Positions 15,910 to 23,540 of a DNA stretch of 34,369 nucleotides are shown piece by piece. The notes under the pieces were generated by a model. That model was not told the DNA's origin and made no database searches. It saw only the letters and a program-made list of their open reading frames with translations. The position numbers and the translations under genes were made by a program. This stretch comes from a bacterium (GTDB lineage Bacteria > Lernaellota > Lernaellaia > JACKCT01). The stretch's first letter is position 1. Every line of letters starts with the position of its first letter. The DNA lies in contig JAIOHV010000229.1 of NCBI GenBank assembly GCA_019912885.1, positions 67,846 through 102,214 on the forward strand. Reading direction: 5' to 3'.

Positions 15910-16902
15910 ATGGCGAACGTGTTTTACGAAAAGGACTGCCCGCTTGACGCGCTGTCGGGCAAGACCGTCGCGATCATGGGCTACGGCAGCCAGGGGCACG
16001 CGCACGCGCTGAACCTCAAGGACAGCGGCGTCAACGTCGTCGTCGGGCTGCGCGCGGGATCGAAATCCGCCGGCGCCGTCAAGGCGGCGGGGCTGGCGGT
16101 CGCCCCGCCTTCGGAGGCCGCGAAAAGCGCGCAGGTCGTGATGATGCTCGTGCCGGACATGGCGCAAAAGAAGTTGTACGAGGAGGCGGTGCGGCCGAAT
16201 CTCGATGCGGGCGACGCGCTGCTTTTCGCGCACGGATTCAACATCCACTTCGGGCAGATCGTCCCGCCGGATGACGTCGATGTCGGCATGATCGCGCCCA
16301 AGGGCCCCGGCCACATGGTCCGCCGCGTGTACGAAAACGGCCAGGGCGTGCCGGCGATCATCGCGGTGCACCAGGACGCGACGGGCAAGGCGTGGGACAT
16401 CGTGAAGGCGTACGCCGCGGGCATCGGCGCCGCGCGCGCGGGACTCATCGAGACGACGTTCGCCGAGGAGACGGAGACGGATCTTTTCGGCGAGCAGGCC
16501 GTTCTTTGCGGCGGCACGTCGGAGCTGATCCGCGCGGGATTCGACACGCTGATCGGCGCGGGCTACCAGCCGGAGGTCGCGTATTTCGAGTGCCTGCACG
16601 AATTGAAGCTCATCGTCGATCTGATCTACGAGCAGGGCATCGCCGGCATGCGCGCGTCGATTTCCGAGACGGCCAAATACGGCGACGTGATGAAGGGCCG
16701 CGAGATCATCACCGACGATACGCGCGCGACGATGAAGCGCCTTCTCGCGGACATCCAGTCCGGCAAGTTCGCAAAGGAGTGGATCGCGGAAAACGAGGCC
16801 GGCCTGCCGGTTTACACGAAGCGCCTGGCCGAGGATGCGGAACACCCGGTGGAACAGACCGGCAAGAAGCTGCGCGCCATGATGGGATGGCTGAAGAAGT
16901 AG
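15910..16902 (+). CDS. ilvC: Ketol-acid reductoisomerase, class I
   Basis: 330 residues, the short class I form. Converts acetolactate or acetohydroxybutyrate to the dihydroxy acids with NADPH and Mg. The N terminus carries the Rossmann motif [17 protein letters not shown] (residues 24-40), and [11 protein letters not shown] supplies the Arg and Ser residues typical of NADPH preference. [12 protein letters not shown] and [11 protein letters not shown] follow, and the C-terminal knotted helical domain has the metal ligands in [16 protein letters not shown] and [12 protein letters not shown]. The start ATG at 15910 has GAGGAG nine bases upstream. A 7-base repeat array begins four bases after its stop. 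Confidence 0.97.
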   Translation: MANVFYEKDCPLDALSGKTVAIMGYGSQGHAHALNLKDSGVNVVVGLRAGSKSAGAVKAAGLAVAPPSEAAKSAQVVMMLVPDMAQKKLYEEAVRPNLDAGDALLFAHGFNIHFGQIVPPDDVDVGMIAPKGPGHMVRRVYENGQGVPAIIAVHQDATGKAWDIVKAYAAGIGAARAGLIETTFAEETETDLFGEQAVLCGGTSELIRAGFDTLIGAGYQPEVAYFECLHELKLIVDLIYEQGIAGMRASISETAKYGDVMKGREIITDDTRATMKRLLADIQSGKFAKEWIAENEAGLPVYTKRLAEDAEHPVEQTGKKLRAMMGWLKK

Positions 16903-16905
16903 TGC

Positions 16906-16941
16906 GGAATTGGGAATTGGGAATTGGGAATGCCATCGCAA
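16906..16941 (+). repeat. 7-base GGAATTG array ending in CATCGCAA
   Basis: Three exact GGAATTG units at 16906, 16913 and 16920, a changed fourth (GGAATGC) at 16927, then CATCGCAA at 16934-16941. It starts three bases after the ilvC stop codon. Confidence 0.85.
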
Positions 16942-16951
16942 GCGGCATTTT

Positions 16952-16985
16952 GTGATGTCAGAGCCGCAAACGAAGCGCAGCGGAG
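16952..16985 (+). repeat. GTGATGTCAG plus CCGC/GCGG repeat
   Basis: GTGATGTCAG (16952-16961) is followed by a 24-base segment with CCGC near its start and GCGG near its end, matching the element at 4651-4683 in layout. It lies in the 187-base ilvC-leuA gap. I see no clear promoter or terminator in that gap. Confidence 0.5.
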
Positions 16986-17089
16986 TGCGCGGTCTGCAAC
17001 GCGACAGGAAAATACGCGTCATTCGGGGTCGCGAGCCCGCGCGCTGATTTTCGCACGGGCACGGGGCCGGTAACGATACGGAGTTGGTT

Positions 17090-18658
17090 ATGGACAAGGT
17101 CCTCTTTTTCGACACGACACTTCGCGACGGCGAGCAGTCGCCGGGCATCAACCTGAACGCGGGCGAAAAACTTGAGATCGCCGAACAGCTCGCGCGGCTT
17201 CGCGTCGACATCATCGAGGCCGGCTTCCCGATCGCGTCCGAGGGCGATTTCAACGCCGTGAAAGCGATCGCCGATCGCGTGCGCGGGCCGGTCATCTGCG
17301 CGCTCGCGCGGGCGAACGAGGCGGACATCGCGTGCGCGGGCCGCGCGATTGCCGGCGCCGAAAAACCGCGCATCCACACGTTCATCTCAAGCTCGCCCTC
17401 GCACCTGAAACACCAACTCAAGAAATCCGAGGCCGAGGTGCTGGAGATCGCGGTGCGTTCCGTACGTCAGGCGAAGGCGCTTTGCCGCGATGTCGAGTTT
17501 TCCGCGATGGACGCGACGCGCTCGGACGTGGACTACCTCATCCGCATGTTCAACGCGGCGATCGAGGCGGGCGCGACGACGATCAACGTGCCGGATACCG
17601 TGGGCTACGCGCTGCCGGATGAATACGCCCATCTCATCGCGACATTGCGGCGCAAGGTGAAAGGCGCGGGCAAGGTCGTGTGGAGCGTGCATTGCCACGA
17701 CGATCTCGGCCTTGCGGTCGCGAATTCCCTCGCGGCGATCGCCAAGGGCGCGCGCCAGGTGGAGGTCGCCATCAACGGCATCGGCGAGCGCGCGGGCAAC
17801 GCCGCGCTCGAGGAGGTGGCGATGGCGATCCGCACGCGGCGCGATCTGATGAAGGTGGACACGAACCTCGACGTCGCGCACATCGGCGACACGTCGCGCA
17901 AGGTCAGCCGCCTGACGGGCTATCCGATTCCGCGCAACAAGGCGGTCGTCGGAACGAACGCGTTCTTGCACGAGTCGGGCATCCACCAGGACGGCGTGCT
18001 GAAGGAGCGCAGCACCTACGAGATCATGCAGCCGGAGCAGATCGGCCATCGCGCCGACAACATCGTGCTCGGCAAGCACTCCGGCCGGCACGCGTTTTCG
18101 AAAAAGCTCGAAGAGCTCGGCATCCACCTGGCGGGCGACGACCTTGAACGCGCGTTCAAGAAGTTCAAGGACACCGCGGACGCGAAGAAAAACGTGGCGT
18201 ATCAGGAACTCGAGGCGATCGCCTACGACGTGCTCGGCGTGGTGCCCGACGAGTTGCAGATCGAGACGTATCAGTCGCTCGGCGGCATCAACCTGATTCC
18301 GTACGCCGTCGTGCGGCTTTCGAAAAAGGGCCGCGCCCACGAGGCAACCGCGAGCGGCGACGGGCAGATCGACGCGCTCTACCGCGCGATCGCCAAGGCC
18401 GCGCGCTTCAAGGGCCGCCTGCTTCGCTATCACGTCGAGGCGGCGACGCAAGGCCAGGACGCGATGGGCGAGGTGACGGTGACGGTATCCGACGGCGACC
18501 TCGTCATGCAGGGGCGCGGATCGTCCACCGATGTCGTCGAAGCGTCCGCGCGCGCGTACCTGAACGCCATCAACCGCCTGGCGAAAAAGAAGGCGATGCC
18601 CAAAACGCTTGGCCGCGCCGAGCGCGCCGCCAAGGCGGCCGTGCGTGCGGCGTCGTGA
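17090..18658 (+). CDS. leuA: 2-isopropylmalate synthase
   Basis: 522 residues. Condenses acetyl-CoA with 2-oxoisovalerate in the first leucine-specific step. The N-terminal TIM barrel starts LFFDTTLRDGEQSPGINLN, the HMGL-like metal and substrate motif. The metal-binding VHCHDDLGLAVANSLAAI and GIGERAGNAALEEV follow, with a linker domain (FLHESGIHQDGVLKERSTYE). The C-terminal ~130 residues form the LeuA dimer domain that binds leucine for feedback inhibition. The length fits the bacterial type with regulatory domain. The start ATG at 17090 has GGAG six bases upstream; an in-frame TTG two codons earlier overlaps the Shine-Dalgarno region and is rejected. leuB follows after 10 bases. Confidence 0.96.
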   Translation: MDKVLFFDTTLRDGEQSPGINLNAGEKLEIAEQLARLRVDIIEAGFPIASEGDFNAVKAIADRVRGPVICALARANEADIACAGRAIAGAEKPRIHTFISSSPSHLKHQLKKSEAEVLEIAVRSVRQAKALCRDVEFSAMDATRSDVDYLIRMFNAAIEAGATTINVPDTVGYALPDEYAHLIATLRRKVKGAGKVVWSVHCHDDLGLAVANSLAAIAKGARQVEVAINGIGERAGNAALEEVAMAIRTRRDLMKVDTNLDVAHIGDTSRKVSRLTGYPIPRNKAVVGTNAFLHESGIHQDGVLKERSTYEIMQPEQIGHRADNIVLGKHSGRHAFSKKLEELGIHLAGDDLERAFKKFKDTADAKKNVAYQELEAIAYDVLGVVPDELQIETYQSLGGINLIPYAVVRLSKKGRAHEATASGDGQIDALYRAIAKAARFKGRLLRYHVEAATQGQDAMGEVTVTVSDGDLVMQGRGSSTDVVEASARAYLNAINRLAKKKAMPKTLGRAERAAKAAVRAAS

Positions 18659-18668
18659 CGGCGGGCTT

Positions 18669-19727
18669 ATGAAAACGTACGACATCGGCGTCATCGGCGG
18701 AGACGGCATCGGCCCGGAGGTGACGGCGGAAGCTACGAAGGTCCTACGCGCCGTCGCGGATCGCCGCGGATTTTCCGTGCGCCTTCATCATCATCCGCTC
18801 GGCGGCGAACATTTCATGAAGACTGGCGAGCTTGTCTCCGGCGAACGCCTGCGCGAGCTCGCGGAACTTGATTCCGTGCTGCTCGGCGCCGTCGGCCATC
18901 CGGACGTGAAACCCGGCGTGCTCGAACAGGGCATCCTTTTGAAGATGCGCTTTGATCTCGATCTGTACATCAACCTGCGTCCGGTGAAGCTGCTCCCCGG
19001 CGTGCCCTGCCCGCTTGCCAAGGCGCCCGTCGGCCTCGATTTCGTTGTCGTGCGCGAGAACACTGAGGGCCTGTACGCGGGCGCGGGCGGATTCCTCAAA
19101 AAAGGCACGGCCGACGAAGTGGCGACGCAGGAATCCATCAACACGCGCAAGGGTGTGGAGCGGTGCGTGCGGTATGCTTTCGATGTCGCGGCAAGGCGCG
19201 AGCGCAAGTTGCTCACGCTTTGCGGCAAGACGAACGTGCTGACTTACGCTTGGGATCTGTGGGAGCGCACGTTCAATGAGGTCGCGCGCGAATACGACGG
19301 TGTGAAAACCGAATACCAGCACGTGGATGCGCTTTCGATGTTCCTGCTCATGAACCCGGATCGCTTTGACGTGATCGTCACGGACAACATGTTCGGCGAC
19401 ATCGTCACGGACGCCGCCGCGATGCTGCAAGGCGGGCTGGGGCTTGCGCCAAGCGGCAACATCCACCCGGGCGGCGCGGCGATCTTCGAGCCGGTGCACG
19501 GGTCCGCTCCGCAATTCACCGGAAAGGGCGTCGTCAATCCGCTGGCCGCGATCGCGTCCGTGCAGATGATGCTGGAACACCTCGGCGAAAACGGCGCCGC
19601 GGCGGACATCGAGCGCGCGACGATTGCGACCATCCCCTTCGTGGGCGGCATGAATATCGGCGAGATGAAGCTGTCGACCTCCGAGGTTGGTGGCGCGGTC
19701 ATCGCGCATCTTGCGGACGCGTCATGA
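18669..19727 (+). CDS. leuB: 3-isopropylmalate dehydrogenase
   Basis: 352 residues, family beta-decarboxylating dehydrogenases. Oxidises 3-isopropylmalate to 2-oxoisocaproate with NAD. Visible are GVIGGDGIGPEVTAEA at the N terminus, the substrate-binding Arg region NLRPVKLLPG, VVRENTEGLYAG, DNMFGDIVTDAAAMLQGGLGLAPSG (metal-binding Asp residues) and EPVHGSAPQFTGKG near the cofactor. The start ATG at 18669 gives the exact family N terminus; the ribosome binding site is weak. Its stop overlaps the cimA start (ATGA). Related tartrate or isocitrate dehydrogenases cannot be fully excluded by sequence, but the operon context makes LeuB the best call. leuC and leuD are not in the window. Confidence 0.92.
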   Translation: MKTYDIGVIGGDGIGPEVTAEATKVLRAVADRRGFSVRLHHHPLGGEHFMKTGELVSGERLRELAELDSVLLGAVGHPDVKPGVLEQGILLKMRFDLDLYINLRPVKLLPGVPCPLAKAPVGLDFVVVRENTEGLYAGAGGFLKKGTADEVATQESINTRKGVERCVRYAFDVAARRERKLLTLCGKTNVLTYAWDLWERTFNEVAREYDGVKTEYQHVDALSMFLLMNPDRFDVIVTDNMFGDIVTDAAAMLQGGLGLAPSGNIHPGGAAIFEPVHGSAPQFTGKGVVNPLAAIASVQMMLEHLGENGAAADIERATIATIPFVGGMNIGEMKLSTSEVGGAVIAHLADAS

Positions 19728-21304
19728 GCGATAACGGACGCATCATCCTGTACGACACAACGCTGCGCGACGGCATGGCGCGCGAGGGCGTGACGCTGTC
19801 GGTCAACGACAAGATCAAGATCGCTCACGCGCTCGATGATTTCGGCATCGACTACATCGAGGGCGGCTACCCGCACTCGAACCCGAAGGAGCTGGAATTT
19901 TTCCGGCGCATGACCGCCGCGCCGCTTGCGCGCGCGCGGCTGACGGCGTTTGGCTCCACGCGGCGCAAGGACACCGCTCCCGGCGATGACGACAATCTGC
20001 GCTCGCTTCTCGACGCGAAAACGCCCGCGGTGTGCATCTTCGGCAAGACGAGCGAGTTTCAGGTGAAGGTCGCGCTTGCCACGACGCCGGCCGAGAATCT
20101 CGCGATGATCCGCGATTCCGTCGCGTTTTTGCGCGAGGCCGGGCGTGAGGTGATTTACGATGCCGAGCACTTTTTCGACGGCTACAAACAGGATGCCGAC
20201 TACGCAAAACAGACGCTCGCCGCCGCGCGCGACGCAGGCGCCGCGTTTCTCGTCTTGTGCGACACGAACGGCGGCACGACGCCCGGCGAAATCGAGCGCG
20301 TCGTGCGCGATCTGTCCGCCGCGGGTTTTGCGAATCTGGGCATCCACACGCACAACGACATCGAGTGCGCGGTGGCCAATTCGCTCGTCGCGGTCGAGGC
20401 GGGGTGCGTCATGGTGCAAGGCACGATGAACGGCCTTGGCGAACGGACGGGCAACGCGAATCTGTGCAGCATCATCCCGACGCTCGAGTTGAAGATGAAT
20501 CGCCCATGCCTGCCGCAAGGCCGGCTCGCGCGCCTTGTGGAGTTGTCGCACTTCGTCTCCGAGACGGCGAACCTTCAGCACAATCCGTATCAAGCCTACG
20601 TCGGCAAGAGCGCGTTCGCGCACAAGGGCGGCGCGCACGGCTCGGCGGTAAGCCGCGACCCCTCGACATACGAACACATCGACCCGTCACTCGTCGGCAA
20701 CGAGCGCAAGCTCGTCGTTTCCGAGATCGCAGGGCGCTCGATGATCATGGACCGTGCGGAGAAGCTCGGCATCACGTTCACGCCCGATCAGCTCAAGCAC
20801 CTGCTCGCGCGCATCAAGGAATTGGAGTACCAGGGCTACACCTTCGAGGCGGCGGACGGGTCGCTTGCGCTGTTGTTGATGGAAGAAGCCGGTGTGCGGC
20901 GGCGCTTTTTCGAGGTCGAGGGCTACCACGTCCATCTGCACCGCCGCTCGCGGACCGACGGACTTGTCGACGCGACGATCAAGATCAAGGTCGGCGACAA
21001 ACGCTTCGTCACCGCCGCGGAGGGCAACGGCCCGGTAAACGCGCTCGACGGCGCGCTCAGGCGATGCGTCGAGGAGATTTACGAGGAGACGAAGCAGATC
21101 GAGCTTCTCGACTACAAGGTGCGCGTCATCGAGGGCAGCCACGGCACCGCCGCGGTGACGCGCGTTCTCATCGAATCCGGCGACGGCCACGAAACCTGGG
21201 GCACGATCGGCGTGCACGAAAACATCATCAAGGCAAGCTGGGACGCGCTGTACGACGCCATCGAATACGGCCTTCATCGCCTGCGTCCGGCGCAAAACGC
21301 ATGA
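19724..21304 (+). CDS. cimA: (R)-citramalate synthase
   Basis: 526 residues, a LeuA homologue of the CimA type. Condenses pyruvate with acetyl-CoA to citramalate, the entry to isoleucine synthesis that bypasses threonine. The N terminus LYDTTLRDGMAREGVTLSVNDKIKIA carries the HMGL DTTLRDG motif with the citramalate-type EGVTLSVNDK. IHTHNDIECAVANSLVAVEAG holds the metal His residues, then GTMNGLGERTGNANL. The C-terminal LeuA-type regulatory domain spans about residues 390-520. The start overlaps the leuB stop and its stop overlaps the start of the aromatic fusion gene. Having both leuA and cimA in one operon suggests isoleucine is made from pyruvate here. Confidence 0.93.
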   Translation: MSDNGRIILYDTTLRDGMAREGVTLSVNDKIKIAHALDDFGIDYIEGGYPHSNPKELEFFRRMTAAPLARARLTAFGSTRRKDTAPGDDDNLRSLLDAKTPAVCIFGKTSEFQVKVALATTPAENLAMIRDSVAFLREAGREVIYDAEHFFDGYKQDADYAKQTLAAARDAGAAFLVLCDTNGGTTPGEIERVVRDLSAAGFANLGIHTHNDIECAVANSLVAVEAGCVMVQGTMNGLGERTGNANLCSIIPTLELKMNRPCLPQGRLARLVELSHFVSETANLQHNPYQAYVGKSAFAHKGGAHGSAVSRDPSTYEHIDPSLVGNERKLVVSEIAGRSMIMDRAEKLGITFTPDQLKHLLARIKELEYQGYTFEAADGSLALLLMEEAGVRRRFFEVEGYHVHLHRRSRTDGLVDATIKIKVGDKRFVTAAEGNGPVNALDGALRRCVEEIYEETKQIELLDYKVRVIEGSHGTAAVTRVLIESGDGHETWGTIGVHENIIKASWDALYDAIEYGLHRLRPAQNA

Positions 21305-23355
21305 CGAAAATACCGACGAAGCTGGACGAGATCCGCGCCGAGCTCGATTGCGCGGACGAGGAGCTGCTTTCCGCGCTGCGCCGGCGCATGGAGCTGGTGG
21401 AACATGTGGCCGCGGAGAAACTTGCGCATCCGCAGACGAGCCTGCGCGACAAAAATCGCGAAAAGGAATTGCTCGCGGCGCTGCAAAAAAAGGCGCGTGA
21501 GCGCGGTCTGAATCCGTATTACGTCGGGCGCATCTTCAACGACATCATTGAATATTCGATGGACGAGCAGCAGCGCCTGCTCTCGCGAGCGGACGCGCAG
21601 GCCGACGCGAAGCTCGTGCGCGTCGGCTATCAGGGCGTCGAGGGCGCCTACAGCTTTCTGGCCGCGAACAAATATTTCGCGAGGCAGCTCGACCACTGCG
21701 CGTTCGTCGGTTTTCGCACGTTCCGCGAGGTGGTGGCCGCGTGCGAGGCGGGCGACCTGGATTTCGCCGTGCTGCCGATCGAAAACACGATCGCCGGTTC
21801 GATCAACGCGACCTACCGCCTTCTCGACGAAAGCTCGCTGTCGGTCGTCGGGGAGGAAGTGTGGCAGGTCGTGCATTGCCTGATCGGCCTCGAAAACGTT
21901 CCGCTCGGGCACATCCGCCACGTCGCCTCGCACCCGCAGGCGCTGTTGCAATGCGGCGAGTTTCTCTCGCAACTGACCAACTGCACCATCGAAAGCTTCA
22001 CCGACACCGCCGAAGCGGTGCGCCGCGTGAAGGAGCGACAGGACATCACGCACGCCGCGATCGCAAGTGAGGACGCGGCGGATTTGTACGGCCTCGCGGT
22101 CGTCAAACGCGACATTGCCGATCAGCGTGAGAACTACACAAAGTTCGTCGTCGTCTCGAAAAAGGCGATCGCGTACGATCGGCGCATCCCGTGCAAGGTG
22201 TCGTTCGTGTTGATGACCGATCACACCGAGGGCGCGCTGCTTTCGTGCCTGCGCCCGTTCCACGATCACGGCCTGAACCTCGTCAAGCTCGAGAGCCGGC
22301 CGATGCTGCACGTGCCGTGGGAGTATCAGTTCTTCATCGACGTGGAGGGACACCTGGACGATCCGAAGATGTCCGCCGCGCTTGACGAGGTGCGCCAGCG
22401 CGCGCGGCACCTGAAGATTTTGGGCTGCTATCCCATACGCGCGAAGGGCTTCGACGCGGTGAGCGTGCCGCCCGAGGCGGAACCGTTCGCGCCGACCGGT
22501 GAGGCCGCGCCCGAGGAAGAGCCGAAACCCGCCAAGCCCGCGCCCTACAAGCTCGCGGCGCGCGTGCCGGGCCGGAAGGACACGCAGATCAGGATCGGCG
22601 ACGCCGTCATCGGCGGCGGCGGTTTCACGATCATCGCCGGCCCGTGCGCGGTGGAATCGAAGGAGCAGATCGGCGAGGCGGCGCGCATCGTGCGCGAACG
22701 CGGCGGTCAGCTTTTGCGCGGCGGCGTGTTCAAGCCGCGTTCGTCCCCCTACGCATTCCAGGGCATGGGCTACGAGGGGCTCGACATCCTCGTCGAAGCG
22801 GGGCGCACGGTCGGACTGCCCGTGGTGACGGAAGTGCTGCACCCCAACGATGTCGCGAAAGTGGCCGCCAAGGCCGACATGCTGCAAATCGGCGCGCGCA
22901 ACATGCAGAACTTCTCGCTGCTGGCCGAGGTCGGGCGCGTGCGCCGCCCGGTGCTGCTCAAACGCGGGATGATGGCGTCCGTCGAGGAATTGCTGCTCGC
23001 GGCGGAGTACATCCTGGCCGGCGGCAACACGCAGGTGGTCCTGTGCGAGCGCGGCATCCGAACGTTCGAAACCGCGACGCGCAACACGCTCGATCTTCAG
23101 GCGGTGCCGGTGCTGAAAAAGCTGACGCACCTGCCGGTGATCGTCGATCCGTCGCACGCGGCGGGCGACCGCACCATCATCAACGCCATGGCTCTATCGG
23201 CCATGACCGCGGGCGCCGACGGTATCATCGTGGAGGTGCATCCGCACCCGGACGAGGCGTTGTGCGACGGCCCGCAGGCGCTGACGCCGGAGCTGTTCGC
23301 GGACCTGACGGCGAAACTGCGCGCCGTGGGGAAAGCGCTGGGAATCGAAGATTGA
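21301..23355 (+). CDS. Chorismate mutase / prephenate dehydratase / DAHP synthase trifunctional fusion
   Basis: 684 residues, three enzymes in one frame. Residues about 5-90 are an AroQ chorismate mutase (LDEIRAELDCADEELLSALRR). Residues about 105-285 are prephenate dehydratase (VGYQGVEGAYSFLAA, PIENTIAGSINATYRLL); its TRF active-site motif reads TKF at 280-282. Residues about 298-375 are a Phe-type ACT domain with ESRP at 331-334. A Pro/Ala/Glu-rich linker at about 385-420 leads to a type I-beta DAHP synthase at about 430-684, with IIAGPCAVES (Cys449), RGGVFKPRSSPYAFQG, LQIGARNMQNFSLL, LCERGIRTFETATRNTLD, VDPSHAAGD and EVHPHPDEALCDGPQ, so all metal ligands are present. The start is ATG at 21301 overlapping the cimA stop; the reading frame stays open further upstream, but only as a shadow of cimA. 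It joins the first shikimate-pathway step to two phenylalanine steps. Confidence 0.93.
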   Translation: MTKIPTKLDEIRAELDCADEELLSALRRRMELVEHVAAEKLAHPQTSLRDKNREKELLAALQKKARERGLNPYYVGRIFNDIIEYSMDEQQRLLSRADAQADAKLVRVGYQGVEGAYSFLAANKYFARQLDHCAFVGFRTFREVVAACEAGDLDFAVLPIENTIAGSINATYRLLDESSLSVVGEEVWQVVHCLIGLENVPLGHIRHVASHPQALLQCGEFLSQLTNCTIESFTDTAEAVRRVKERQDITHAAIASEDAADLYGLAVVKRDIADQRENYTKFVVVSKKAIAYDRRIPCKVSFVLMTDHTEGALLSCLRPFHDHGLNLVKLESRPMLHVPWEYQFFIDVEGHLDDPKMSAALDEVRQRARHLKILGCYPIRAKGFDAVSVPPEAEPFAPTGEAAPEEEPKPAKPAPYKLAARVPGRKDTQIRIGDAVIGGGGFTIIAGPCAVESKEQIGEAARIVRERGGQLLRGGVFKPRSSPYAFQGMGYEGLDILVEAGRTVGLPVVTEVLHPNDVAKVAAKADMLQIGARNMQNFSLLAEVGRVRRPVLLKRGMMASVEELLLAAEYILAGGNTQVVLCERGIRTFETATRNTLDLQAVPVLKKLTHLPVIVDPSHAAGDRTIINAMALSAMTAGADGIIVEVHPHPDEALCDGPQALTPELFADLTAKLRAVGKALGIED

Positions 23356-23377
23356 AGATTGCGGATTGAAGATTACC
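23343..23377 (+). repeat. 7-base GATTGAA array overlapping a stop codon
   Basis: Five 7-base steps: AATCGAA, GATTGAA (23350), GATTGCG, GATTGAA and GATTACC. The first two units contain the last codons and the TGA of the aromatic fusion gene, so the array encodes its final residues (IED). The remaining ~165 bases to 23540 hold a second array and nothing else that I recognise. Confidence 0.75.
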
Positions 23378-23505
23378 CACGGCCGTTGTGGCGCTTCGGG
23401 TGTCGATCAAAATAATCGGGGCGTTTCCGGTTTGAGTGGCCAGGCGACGCTCGACGACAAGGCGTGCAAATTCCCGCCGCGCTTGCCTTGATCGCCGCGC
23501 TTACT

Positions 23506-23540
23506 CCCAATCTTCAATCTCCAAACCTCCATCTTCATTC
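23506..23540 (-). repeat. 7-base array directly after the stop of the Ntn-hydrolase-like gene
   Basis: On the minus strand five 7-base steps follow the TGA at 23543-23541 without a gap: GAATGAA, GATGGAG, GTTTGGA, GATTGAA, GATTGGG. Units are more diverged than at other loci, but the register is kept. Confidence 0.65.

Noticed and set aside
13481-17421. Two long minus-strand frames (609 and 727 codons) opposite ilvB-ilvN-ilvC-leuA
   Set aside because: Antisense shadows of highly conserved biosynthetic genes; no recognisable domain.
18669-19727. Tartrate or isocitrate dehydrogenase
   Set aside because: The same superfamily, but the operon with leuA and cimA and the general length favour 3-isopropylmalate dehydrogenase.
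20257-21300. 5' extension of the aromatic fusion gene inside cimA
   Set aside because: Same frame is open, but its translation is Arg-rich shadow sequence; the ATG at 21301 overlapping the cimA stop begins exactly at the chorismate mutase domain.
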